A stretch of DNA of 64,000 bases from Fasciolopsis buskii. Taxonomy: Eukaryota; Platyhelminthes; Trematoda; Plagiorchiida; Fasciolidae. Position numbers and translations under genes: made by a program. How positions within the stretch are numbered: position 1 is the stretch's first letter; each line of letters begins with the position of its first letter. Location of the stretch: assembly GCA_008360955.1 (NCBI GenBank), contig LUCM01000130.1, positions 1-64,000 on the forward strand. The letters are read 5' to 3'. Positions 36,621 to 47,405 of this stretch are shown piece after piece. Under the pieces are notes generated by a model. The model ran no database searches. It had not been told where the DNA came from and saw nothing but the letters and a program-made list of their open reading frames with translations.

Positions 36621-38259
36621 AACTTTACTGAATTCTGGGATACCCTCTGGCAATCAATGAACAAAATTCCTTTTCATTTCCGGATATAAATTCTTAGAAG
36701 TTATCTGATAACAGCGAGATAGCTTGTACTGAATTAAGCATTTGTATATGTTTACCGTATGCAAATATAGGAGATTCAAGTGACTACTATTGTTGTTGTT
36801 CAACCTGCAGTAGTATCTGCTAATCTAGAATATTAATGGAATATGAAAACATCCACTGAAAAATAACCAAACAACGTTAATTGAATCATTTAACAGGACG
36901 GTCATTTAGAACGGTTTGAGGCGCTATTTTCCCATTTCCCCGTGAAATAGCTTGCATTATGCATGACAGTGCATGATTCACCAAACCAGTGGACTAGCTC
37001 GAGAGTTAGTTATCAATATGTCGCCTACTGGCGCCAGAGTTGTCTGTTTCGAACCTGTCCCCAATATTTGGTGATATGTTACCCACCCAAAGATTTCGCG
37101 ATGAATTCGAAAATGCCTTCATCCTGAAGGGTTTAGTGATGCACCGGAGAGTTTTCGATAGTCTGAGAGTGAACTTTTGGCTAGATATTTGAATCAGACT
37201 AGAACAGAAATGTCTAGATTGTTCGAAGGGCGAGAAGCATAAGGGCGGTAAATTGCTTCTGATTATATTAAACATTAATGAATTCCCTGAAAAAAGGAGC
37301 AAATGACTGCCGATCAAGAACAGAGCTGATGAACTGAATCTTCCACTGGCCATGTGTGCAAGTAACTAAGAGGAGTCAGCACTTTTTCCACCCTGATGGC
37401 TAAGTTTGTGGTTGATGCCATGGAAACTGCGTCGCCAACAGCGAGGTAGGGCTTTGTACGCGTTATCAGCGATAGATTCGAAAATTACTAGTAATTTGTC
37501 CTTTGGTTTAGCTCCTTTGTCAATCATTGGGGGCACTTTTTGCGTGGGAATCCCTATTTTAGTAAATCGAAATTAGTGTGCGAGGTTCATTATATTTGTG
37601 GATTAAACCACTCATGTTGTATGAATATCGAGAGGCTCTAGGTATCTATTTTACTGAGCAGTTTCGTGTATTTATATCTGTTAACCCCAAACGTAGATGT
37701 TACCCATATCTTATTTCCCGTGCAGTTTTTGGGCGTGCCAAGAGATGCAATTCAATTTGGGAAAAGCTGTCCAGATCAGAAGTCCGCCCTGTTAGTTAGT
37801 TTCCTTATTACAAAAAAACTGAGTGTACAGAAAAAAATGCATTGTTTAAATGCCAGAAGAAAATTTTCAGTTTTGATTCTAGGATCACGTTTTATACGTA
37901 TGCGACTCACAAAGTTCCACATCTATTGGCATCAAGAAAATTATACGCCTAAATTTGGGGAATAACCAGAAATTAGAAATTTCTGGATGAGGTCGAATCA
38001 CCAGAACCTCGCTGCCATCATCATCCGCAGATTTTACTTGTAAGAACAGCTTAAGCGAATTGAGTGAAAGACGTAGAACGTTGTCCTCAAATTCTAGTAT
38101 TATTTCCGTTAGTCCTTAGACGATCATGCATACTGTCCATTAAGCGCGAATACCAGTTACTGCAAATGTACAGCTGTGTTCACAAAAATAAGACCTAAAT
38201 AATCATGCAGCATAAATACATCTACACTTATGTGTATATACGTTAGTATATCTGTGTGC

Positions 38260-38260
<1 letters not shown>
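36621..38260. other. Unassigned stretch between PLE and RTE remnants
   Basis: No convincing motif. The minus ORF of 115 codons at 37,006-37,353 lies upstream of the PLE polymerase on the same strand, but I could not match it to the PLE N-terminus. Confidence 0.45.

Positions 38261-38302
<42 letters not shown>
38261..38302. repeat. (TA)21 microsatellite, probable RTE tail
   Basis: Pure TA run at the 3' end of the older minus-strand RTE. Confidence 0.98.
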
Positions 38303-38307
<5 letters not shown>

Positions 38308-39294
38308 CTTCAGGTAAGTTTGGACAATAATCAGCCTGGCACCAGCGGGCTCTGTATGTGACAGCCACTTTATTGCTTCGGCTACACAGACAAAAGAAAA
38401 TCTGAGAAGATCGATCGGAAAGGCAGTAGGTGGAAGAAATACACAGAAGATGTGTTTCGAGTAAAATAACGCCAATGACTACAGCACTGAGCCATGTAGT
38501 CTGCTGTCTTCAACTATTGCTTCGGGGAGCTCGTAGACCTCAACTCCGGAGCTCTAACTGCACCCACATTAGCAACTCCACTGGACAAGCCTTCCATACA
38601 TTTTATTCATGTCAACGACTGACCATCCAGAACTAATTTCCAAATATTACCTACCTCAAACAATAACACAACGAGGAAGACATTATGTGGGCATCCCCAA
38701 AACATGTTTCAACCACCTCAACCTATTCTGATTCAGTGCCTGTTCTAAAGGCTGAACTCTAAGACCCAGTAACGTGTCTAATTTCTGAGTCACCCACACA
38801 CTTCTCCCACCATATCATACCAATGGTACGAAGACAACGGTGTTCAAACACCGAAAGTCTTCCCATATCTTCTGCTGTCAAGAATCACGTTTTGGAACCT
38901 TAGAGCAATACCAACCTCACTTCTGTTGCATACACTCGACCTTTCATCAGTAACTGGATGTCATGCCGAGGCCACAGATGCCTCAAATTAGCACATTCCC
39001 ATCTGGCCTTCTGTATTCCCGAAGATACTTCATCTGGCATGCGACCATCAGACAAGATACAACTTTCCAAGTAACTAAATATATTCACCTCAGTCAGCTG
39101 TTTCTCTACAGGAACAACGTCCGGCTTTGAGCCAATCCAGCTATGCTACAGAATTTCGTCATCCGAAAGTGCCAAATGTATACCATGCAGATATACACTC
39201 TCGTTCAGGCGATTAAGAAGAAATTGCAGCTTACTTGGATCCTCGCTCAGTAGCACAGCATCATGCGCAAATTCCAAGACAGGCAAATTCATAT

Positions 39295-39480
39295 GTTTTA
39301 TCTCCTAATCTTTCATCTCTCACTTACCTTATTATCGAAACAACAGTGTCACCAACTTTCAGGAAGGGGAGCCGCGACCAGTAGGGGGCTGCCAAGTGGA
39401 GAAGTTGACCGGCGGTGGGAGGGTTCGAACACAAGAACTTCATGTCCAAATGCCAAGACCTTGTCCTTTTGGCCACCACC
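39295..39480 (-). mobile_element. tRNA-derived SINE, copy 2, inside the old RTE
   Basis: On the minus strand the head (39,480 to 39,411, again 70 nt) starts GGTGGTG and ends CACCGCC, pairing at all seven positions with one G-U. It carries a good A box TGGCCAAAAGG and a decayed B box TGTTCGAACCC. Body and tail follow copy 1 down to AGATGAAAGAT. It sits between the SPILLN motif and the LEFAHDAV motif of the minus-strand RTE polymerase, so it interrupts that element. A clear TSD was not resolved. Confidence 0.75.
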
Positions 39481-41859
39481 GGTCTGGACAAATATCATTG
39501 CCGCTATTCTCACACGAGGACAGGACAATCTATATTACCATTTCGGTGACAAGGTTGAGAAGAATTGGCGAAAGAGGGAAATCCCAACGAACTCGACTTC
39601 TCGTGGTGAGCTCGAGTGGAACAGTACCATAAGAGTTAACTCAACTTCGGTTTTCAGCATACATGGATTGCATAAATGAAAAGGATTTCCCTGGCAAATC
39701 ATTCGCTGAGGGCTGTCGCTGCAGAATCGCATGATCGACTGAGTCGAACTCCGTTTTCGAATCAAGAAAAGAATTTGAGGACCTGTGAAAAATGTGTCTA
39801 TTTTGTAAAGTTTTTCACGTAATGAAAATTTGGCCACTACAACCCCGGCTTTGGTGAAAGCTGGCTTAATTTTCCACCGTAGAACTTTAGTGAGTACCAG
39901 ATAATCGAGGGAGGGCAATGCCCAAGAGCAATTTGGATGTAATGCTTACTGAACTAAGTCCTCTGTAGTCTTACATGATGATTTATCACCGTTCTTGTAA
40001 GTCGGTGCAATCACAGATTCACGTCAGTCCCTAGGAATTTCCTCCATTGCACTGGCTGGTTCAAGGAGTTTTGTTAACAGCGGTATTAAAACTTCGCCAC
40101 TCACATTGAAGAGGTACGGCGAGGGTCTTTCTGGCCTAGCTGCATTATTCCTTTTCAGAAAACCCATCTTCCTGGTGACTCCCATTTCGGATGGTGGGCT
40201 GGTATCCTCCAACAATGGTTCACTTGTTGAAATCAGCGGAAAGCCCATTGTGGCCAAGGGACAAATAAAGTGCTTCCTAAAGTGTTTTGTTCAGTGCTTC
40301 AGGAGACGGTCCTTTTAGGGAATCATTCTGGTGTCTGGTTTCTTTATCACCTCAGTTGCACTTGGCTTACGTGGACCAGTATTTCTAATCATTTTGTAAA
40401 GTTCGTGATCATATCCGAAAGCTGCAGTGTTTTCCAGCTACCTGTATTTCCCTATCCATCACTGTTCGCAGGCATCTCTCAGACTCTTGGTCAGATGATG
40501 TATTAAGCACCTAGGCGCTTTACTGCACGGTTCATCCGAATGTCGGATTTGCGAGCATCTGACAAAACAAATGAAATCGTGGATATCGTTTTTGAGGTTT
40601 ACGTGGCAAACAGTCCTATGTGGCAATTACGTTACCGCTGAGTGTAGGGCTTATTTGAATTTATTTGAACTTCTTCCAGCGTTTCGCTCGAATCTTGCCC
40701 ATTTTATTGAGACGATAACTGCATTTAAAGTTCGGGTCGAAACTGAATTCCGCGATTAGCATCTATAATCAGTTGTACCAGATGCGTGGTTTTCGTGTTG
40801 TTGTGATCAGAGATTGCTTGCAAACAAAAGCAAGGATAGACCAAAGTATGATCCGAGTCCCTGAGCGTGGACCTGGAAGACCAAAAATCCTCCATTACTC
40901 CCTGCCACCAGTGACCTATGGGAATGTGATCAACCTGAGTCCAATGTTTTGAAGGCAAAAGAGCGCATCAGATAAGTCGATGTCCCATTTTGCGGCAAAG
41001 ATTAGTGGTCGCCAGAAACACTATGTGGTCAGAGCAAGCATGAATAAAGAGATCACCGTTGTTGGTCCGATCGGCGGGGATAGAAAATCGGTTTCCGATC
41101 TGTTGCTTCGTCTCCAGTAAGTACCAAAGTTGAGCTTCAAAATCACGACTATAACGACCATGAACTGTGTTCAACGCACTATTCGAAGTAACCAAGATAA
41201 CTCCAGGCTGTCACAACAAGAACACACCTTGACGTGGTGTGACGGCTTGGATGCCTCCAAGATCCACCGAGCTATACAGGTTGACTTATCTCAAGCCGAA
41301 GATCCAATCATGCCTGGAAGGTCAATGGGTAGAGGCCTGACGAAGTAGTCTCCTAGTCCCGGTCCTCCAAGTTGGAAGGTGATCTGAGTTAGCAGCTCGG
41401 TCGTAAAAACGAGTGGAAGAATAATTGATCCAAGTAGATGGGCTCCAAATCAGCCACACCCCGCCGCCTTGTAGTCAGCTTCTTCTCAGAACCAAAGAAT
41501 TTGGCTGAGAACTCTAATCTTTTTCGGACTCCCTAGAAGTCCCCGCCCATTATTCCCCATGAGTTACACGCCTACAAAGAATTCCATACCGCATCGGTCG
41601 TCGCGCAGGATAATCAGGACCGTGCTGCCCACTGCATCGAGCGCAGGTGGGGTGGGTAGTGATAAGTATGCTACTGCTCAGAGTTCCCTCTCTTTTATTC
41701 AACCTGTCTCTTCTGTCTCCAACCCAGTCTGTTTGCCCCTTCTGCCTACAAATAGTATCTCCATTGATAACACGCCAGATACTCGCGAACGTTTATTGTC
41801 AAGTAGTGTAGTAGGTGGTTTACGGTCTGTTAGCTCACGTTTTCTCAAGCCTCGTCAGC

Positions 41860-42854
41860 CTCTGCATCTGGGTTCCTTCAATGTGCACAGTATGATGTAG
41901 GTTGGCTAACGAGCGTGTTTGGCTCTGACAGTGGACTCACTTTCGATTGATGTCTGCTGCGTGAGTGAAACACGAATTCAGGATTCGAGTAGAGTAATTC
42001 AGCTAACTGCGTCAAACGTGTCGTCAAGATATTTTCTTCGCACATCAGGAGACGAAGCAGCTCAAGCTGTGGATCAGCGTGATGCAGGAATAGTCTTGAG
42101 TGAGAAGGCTGAAGCAGCCCTTCTAGACTGGATCCCAGTCAACATTCGCTTGTGTGCCATGAGACTGCAGGGATCAGTCGGTGTCCGAAAGGATAGTAGT
42201 GTTAAGCGTAGTTTATTTGTTATCTCGGTATACGCTCCAGCAGACTGTAGCACTGATATGGTGAAAGACGAGTTTTACGATAACCTCGTCACCATTGTTC
42301 GGAAGAGCAAACGCTCTGACATTGCAGTGGTAGCAGGTGATTTTGATGCACAAGTTCGAAAACTGAGTGCACCGGAGTCCTGTTTAGGTGGGCGATGCGT
42401 CTTGCTTGCACAGCGAACAGACAACGGGGAAAGACTTCTCCAGTTTTGTGCAAAGAATTGTTCATTCCTATCTAGTACGAATTTCCGACACAGTTCGCGC
42501 CGGACAGCGACATGGCGTTCTAACTCGACAGGTACTCTGAGTCAGATTGACCATATCGCAGTTAGCTACCGTTGGCGCTGTTCTGTGCAGAACTGTAGAT
42601 CGTACTAGACCACGTGCGTCAAATGGGACCATGCGTTAGTTTTAATGTGAATTTTGCTGCAACTGAATGACCGTCGACGCAGGCCACAAACCCGATTGGC
42701 TATCAAAAGTCTGTCTGATTCGGCTGTTGGCAACAGCTACGAACAGAAACTATCCGAGGGACTAAGAACTGCGACCAGCAGCAATATAGACGAACAGTGG
42801 GATCAAATTAAGCAGGCTATGCATTTGGCAGCAGATTTGGCTTGTGGTCCTTGA
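41860..42854 (+). pseudogene. RTE endonuclease domain (younger element)
   Basis: One frame, with stops near 41,898, 42,606 and 42,640, reads LHLGSFNVHSM, IDVCCVSETRIQDSSRVI (catalytic Glu in SETR), FVISVYAPADCSTD, VVAGDFDAQVRKL (GDFNA motif), RTDNGERLLQFC and LSQIDHIAVSYRWR (catalytic Asp-His), then NDRRRRPQTRLAIK of the linker. This is an exonuclease-endonuclease-phosphatase fold that nicks target DNA for target-primed reverse transcription. The motif residues are present; the stops break the ORF. Confidence 0.9.
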
Positions 42855-42932
42855 TCTAGCGTTCATCAAAAACACTGGATCTCGCAAGGGTGGCTGGGTC
42901 TAATGGGGCAAAAACGCCAGCTCCCTAACTGA

Positions 42933-44848
42933 ATGGAGGTGAATAAGAAGCGTCGGCAGTTGCAGCGTCAGTTGAAGATAAGCCTTAAGAATGACCGTGA
43001 AAGCCGGTGGGTTAAGGTAGCCGAAGAGATGGAAGTGGCGTTCGCTTCAGGTAACAGTCAAAGACTGTTTAAGCTTATACGCGACAGCGGTGGTCGGCGA
43101 ACTTCGGTTGGTAAAGTCGTGTGTGATAGGAATGGAGGACCCACCCATGGTAGACAACAAAGGGTGGACCGTTGAGCAGAGCACTTCAAGGATCAGCTTA
43201 GCTGGCCATTCGCTAACGTATTTAGTGCAACGTCTGCAGCTGCAAATCCTTGGGAGGTGTCACTTGATCTTCCAACGGAAGTGGAAGTAGAGTCGAATAT
43301 TCGAGTTCTGAATAGGGGAAAAGCTGCCGGTCCCGACCACCTTCCCCCATTTTTGTCAAATTGTGTGGAGAGGTGCTGATGAAATCACTTACCTCCTTGC
43401 TTCGTGATATTTGGAACGAGGAACGTAGCCCGCCATCGTGACTGAGTCACTGATTGTACCCGTTTACAAGAAGGGCACATGGAGTGACTGTAGCAATCAT
43501 CGTGACAATAGTTTAATTCCAATAGTTACTAAGGTGTTAGCCTCGATAGTGCTGCGCCGTTTGACACCGATTCGCGAGAGTAATATTCGCGAACAACAGG
43601 CCGGATTTCGGCCAGGTCGAGGTTGCATCGACCAGACATTCACTCTTCGACAGATACTCGAAACGCACCACACGCATACCGCCGCCCTGCAATCGTGGTC
43701 TTTCTCGACTTGAAAGGTGCTTTCGGCTCCGTGGATCGACCGGCACTATTCAGTGCTCTCCACCGGAAGGGTATGCCGACTAAGTTTGTGAACTGTTGCG
43801 AGCATTGTACTCGTATACCTATGGTCGCGTTAAGGTATACGGTGAACTGTCACGTTCATTCAAAACGACTAGTGGCGTTCGACAAGGGTGTCCCGTCTCT
43901 TCATTCTTGTTCAACTTCGTCATGGACGAGGTGATGGAAGATGCTTTAGGAGGTCTCCGGGATGTAGGAGTCGAACTGGGAAGTGAAGGGAAGCTATGCG
44001 ACCTAGATTACGCAGATGACGTTGTGCCTTTTCGAGTCTGCGAACCATGCACAACGGGCACTAGACTATCGAGATCGGTCGCTCGGTTTGGCATATGCTT
44101 TGCACCTTCAGAGTGCAAATTGCTGCTACAGGACTGGACGACAGCAGCGCCGAACTTGATACTGGATGGAGAGGAAATAACAATGGTGGACCGTTTCACC
44201 TACCTTGGTAGCTGCATATCCAACGATGGTTGCTCGGCATTGGAGGTAAATATGCGTATATCCAAGGCTCGTGCAGCTTACGCTGGATTGAAGCACTTGT
44301 GGCGTCGGCCTGATATTTCACTGAAATTGAAAGGTCGTGCGTACTGTGCTGCAGTGCGTTCAGTTCTGTTGTACGGTTGCGAGACGTGGAGTATGCGTGT
44401 GGGCGATGTTCGTCGCTTGGAGGTTTTCGACAACCGATGTTTACGTAGTATGGCTAGGATTGGATGGAGTGACCGGGTGAGTAATATTGAGGTTAGGAAT
44501 CTGGTATTGGGTGCCGCTTTTGAGAACAGCTTGGTTCAGCGTATGAAACTCAGTAGACTACACTGGTTGGGTCACGTATTGCGTATGACGAACACTCGTC
44601 TACCATAGCGTGCCTTATTTTGTGTTCCTCCTAAAGAATGGAAGAAGCCATGTGGAGGCCAACAGATGACGTGGCGACGTGGGATGAGAAAATGTACAGC
44701 GAACTTAGGTAAAGTCGGTGTCTCACGCCTTCGTGGTTGGGGTCCGAAAGACTCGTCGCCCTGCTGGCTGGAGACACTGAAGGATATGGCAGTGAACCGT
44801 GAACAGTGGCGATTGTGTTGTCATTTTCTATCAAATCAGAATGATTGA
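42933..44848 (+). pseudogene. RTE reverse transcriptase and C-terminal domain (younger element)
   Basis: Frames in succession: linker helix KKRRQLQRQLK and ESRWVKVAEEMEVA; GKAAGPDHLPPFL (43,320); ESLIVPVYKKGTWSDCSNH (43,445); EQQAGFRPGRGCIDQTFTLR; VFLDLKGAFGSVD with the motif A Asp; RALYSYTYGRVKVYG; TSGVRQGCPVSSFLFNF; LDYADDVV with the catalytic Asp pair near 44,010; FTYLGSCISNDG; VLLYGCETWSMRVGDVRRL; RLHWLGHVLRM; and WGPKDSSPCWLETL at the end. Frame changes lie near 43,200-43,440, 43,650 and 43,790, with a stop at 44,606. All polymerase motifs are recognisable. Confidence 0.92.
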
Positions 44849-45028
44849 AAACACGTGCGTTTGTACAGTTAGACTGTGTTTCGTGTGTTGCCTGCAGCAG
44901 CATCTTATCTTTTCCCGTCTGTGTATGTGCATTCCCTGTTCCCGTTGGATATTCACTTTTTTGTATAAACGTGTAACTCTGGGGAAAGGCAGTGGTCACT
45001 GAGGCTTGCCTTGCTGTTTAACGCTGAA

Positions 45029-45048
45029 CGTGGATGATGATGATGATT
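45029..45048 (+). repeat. (GAT)n tail of the younger RTE
   Basis: CGTGGATGATGATGATGATT directly precedes the downstream TSD copy and marks the 3' end of the element. Confidence 0.85.
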
Positions 45049-45550
45049 AGATAACTCCAGGTAGACCTTGTCTTTCGCTTTCGGTCGGTGCGTACGCATA
45101 TACGACGAGCAAACAACGACGTTCCCAACGACTGCTATTGACTCGTTCAGAACCCTCCAGCCGAACTGCACATAAACGGCTGGTGAATGGGACCCAGTCT
45201 AATATCTGCAAGATCAACTCGCATTTTCAGAGCGACCCCAATTCCAGCCCGACCGCGAGTGCTCGAAGCTGGATCACCGAACACGCGAAGAGTGAAGCGA
45301 GAGAACGAAGTTGCATCTGGGCTACGAAGAGTGATCACGGAAGTGGGATCTTGTATGGGCGTTTCGGAGATACAGCACACGTTTATTTTCGAATTTTCAG
45401 GCAATTTGTTGCTCTGTTTGGTGAATGTGCAGACACTGAAGGCACTCAATTGAAGTGAAATCTTAGGTGTGCTTAATGGTTGCGAAATATTTCGTACTCT
45501 TGGACTCTTGGACTCTTGGACCATCAAATAAATCCGTCGAGCCGCAGTTT
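45049..45550 (-). mobile_element. Older RTE LINE, 5' part (endonuclease N-terminus)
   Basis: The minus frame reads LSAFSVCTF then INVCCISETPIQDPTSVI (family IDVCCVSETRIQD, with the R of SETR changed to P), FTLRVFGDPA, and in a second frame RLCAVRLEGS and LLVVYAYAPTE, ending KVYLELS exactly at the TSD. The frame resumes in the segment ending at 41,207 with WLLRIVR, matching the family sequence across the junction. The 5' boundary of the element beyond about 45,500 is not defined. Confidence 0.8.
45495..45520. repeat. Short tandem repeat, three ACTCTTGG units
   Basis: ACTCTTGG occurs three times in a row at the upstream edge of the older RTE's endonuclease. It may reflect a slippage duplication in the 5' leader. 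Confidence 0.7.
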
Positions 45551-47360
45551 TTCGTGGCGGCTTATGTAGTGTGTACATCGGAAGGACGGGGATTAGAAAA
45601 GGTCCCCTCAAAATGATACAAATATATCATTCTAACCCGAAAGCTATTTCAACCTCAAATTCACACTTAGGAAAAGGTAAGAAAAGTAGTTTTATTCAAT
45701 CCGTAACAGCTTGTCGACAGCATTGCCATTTGTCTTGTTCTAGTGAACAAGGAATCTTTTGCTGTTGTCGCAATACCCTGTCACGAGGACAGAGTACATA
45801 ACACGAAAAGTCCAAATTAGAAAAATCTAATTAATAAAAATAAAATGTGATTCTTAAGTCTCAGGTTAGATGTACCAGTTTATTTAGAAAGCACGTTGAA
45901 CCAATCAGGATCATGCAAGATTTGCTGAACTGCAAATAAAATCATCGACATATCACTTATATACATTCCTAAAGGTTCAAATGAGAAAGGGGGGTTAAAA
46001 TCCATGTATACTTGCTTTAGTAAACCTGATGCAGGACATTCACTAGATTAATGATTGTCATTCCAAAAAGTGTCGAGAACAGCCTCATTTCTACACCGAT
46101 CGGTATCTTTAAAGGAGCCATTGGGTTGATTCCAGACTTCAAAGAGTTAAAAAAGTGGATCAGGGTACCATATGTCGTCCCTATATTCAGATTATTTTTA
46201 ACAGCTCTCAACAAATAACAGGATAATTGAACCGTTTGGTGCCGTCATATTCAAATTTGTGTTTGGTTTCATTTGTTTATTTCGAGCAAACAATGGACAT
46301 TTGTTAGTTCTTCCGTCACCATGAGGTTCTGATTTTCCATCGGTCACGGCGCCTGTCACTTGACTGTATGCAAAAAATGATTAGGGCTTTTCATGATCAA
46401 TTGAATCAAATTTTGAACTCATCAATGTCGTGAAACCCGTATTAGATTTTCCCATTGGTATTGTTTCTGAGAACAGTTAGTTAAATGCAGTTGGAGTGTG
46501 ACTTCTTCGAGGAGTACAGCATGGTACAGTTCACCACGATCTGCACTGAACTTTGCTTTGATCATTTTTACGTGTCCGAAGGATCAGCGGCTTGTCCTAG
46601 CTTCGGTCCTGGTAACATTACGACATGTGGGGACGGGGGAGCAGTGGCTATTGGCCATTATAACCCACTTCTTTGTTTCCAAATGCCACATGTGAAGTCT
46701 TTTCCACCGTTTTCGCCTAGAACTGACGCAAACCTAATAACGGGATCTGACACATCGCGCAGTCCGATTACATAATCGAAAATGGTCAGATGATGCTAAT
46801 TGTGGATTAGCAAAAGCAAATTACTTGTCTTATAGCACATCTTGCTTTTCCTTTTGAAAGCAATAACAGATCTGATTCCCATCCCTGACCACACATCAGT
46901 TTATACACCTTTAAAATCAGTCATCTTTTTGCCTTACTTATAAAAAGTAAAGACAAATTAGGACGACCTATTTATATAACTGTACCAGTCAGAAGACGAG
47001 ATTGCCAAGAGAAACCTGTTCGCTTATTTATGTTCTCCAAACTTTGGGTTACTGGTTTTTTCGTCAACTAACGGTATAATTGAATAACTAGATGGAAGAG
47101 TAATTAGCTGGTTTCCCAAATTCATTTGCAACGAATGAGCTGCTCATACACAAAAGTGACCGTAATACATTTAAATCCAAATCCTCCGAATAAATTCGTC
47201 AACACTTTGGAAAATAACTGGGCATTTGTGCGAAAATTGGCACTGAAGACATCTGCAAATATCGGGGCCGAACGACCTACGGAGTTTATCGAAAAATCTT
47301 TCAGCTATTTGTTTTTATCATGAATATTATAATGCATGTTAGATGAAGCGAATCAGAAAA

Positions 47361-47405
47361 TCTACTAACAGCCCTGTGTTATGGACATTATATCACTCAC
47401 AGTGA
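47361..47405 (+). repeat. Diverged relative of the palindrome arm end
   Basis: TCTACTAACAGCCCTGTGTT, followed by ATGGACATTATATCACTCAC and AGTGA, aligns without gaps to the last 45 bases of the palindrome's right arm with about nine mismatches. No partner arm is visible, so it is an old fragment or a non-palindromic family member. Confidence 0.55.

Larger units (their letters stand above)
38261..41207 (-). mobile_element. Older RTE LINE, 3' part
   Basis: Reading the minus strand downward: RDFEAQLWYLLETKQQIG and IPADRTNNGD (endonuclease); WTQVDHIPIGHWWQ (QIDH motif, near 40,940); NNAARPERPSPYLF (family GKAAGPDGLPP); RESVIAPTYKNGDKSSC (family ESVIVP.FKKGD); EFDSVDHAILQ and LSPILLNLVTEMV (RT); the SINE insertion; LEFAHDAVLLSEDPSKLQ (YADD mutated to FAHD); FSYLES.ILSDGRMPDEVSS; FEHRCLRTIG; and NRLRWL-like C-terminal blocks near 38,700. 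It ends with a (TA)21 run at 38,261-38,302, suitable as the microsatellite tail of an RTE element. Its 5' part continues at 45,049, beyond the younger insertion. Confidence 0.85.
41208..45048 (+). mobile_element. Younger, nearly full-length RTE LINE nested in the older one
   Basis: A 3.84-kb unit with a 5' leader (CTGTCACAACAAG onward), endonuclease, linker, RT, C-terminal domain, a short 3' UTR and a (GAT)n tail. AGATAACTCCAGG at 41,195-41,207 and 45,049-45,061 is a perfect 13-bp TSD. Family traits of RTE: no ORF1, apurinic-type endonuclease followed by RT in one ORF, a microsatellite tail. It is dead: at least three frame changes and several stops in the coding part, although the TSD is unchanged. 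Confidence 0.93.

Noticed and set aside
45138..45458. 106-codon plus ORF downstream of the younger RTE
   Set aside because: It is antisense to the older RTE endonuclease, which explains the same bases with clear motifs.
46485..46775. 96-codon ORF as an exon
   Set aside because: No recognised domain, overlapping alternative ORFs in another frame, no splice partner.
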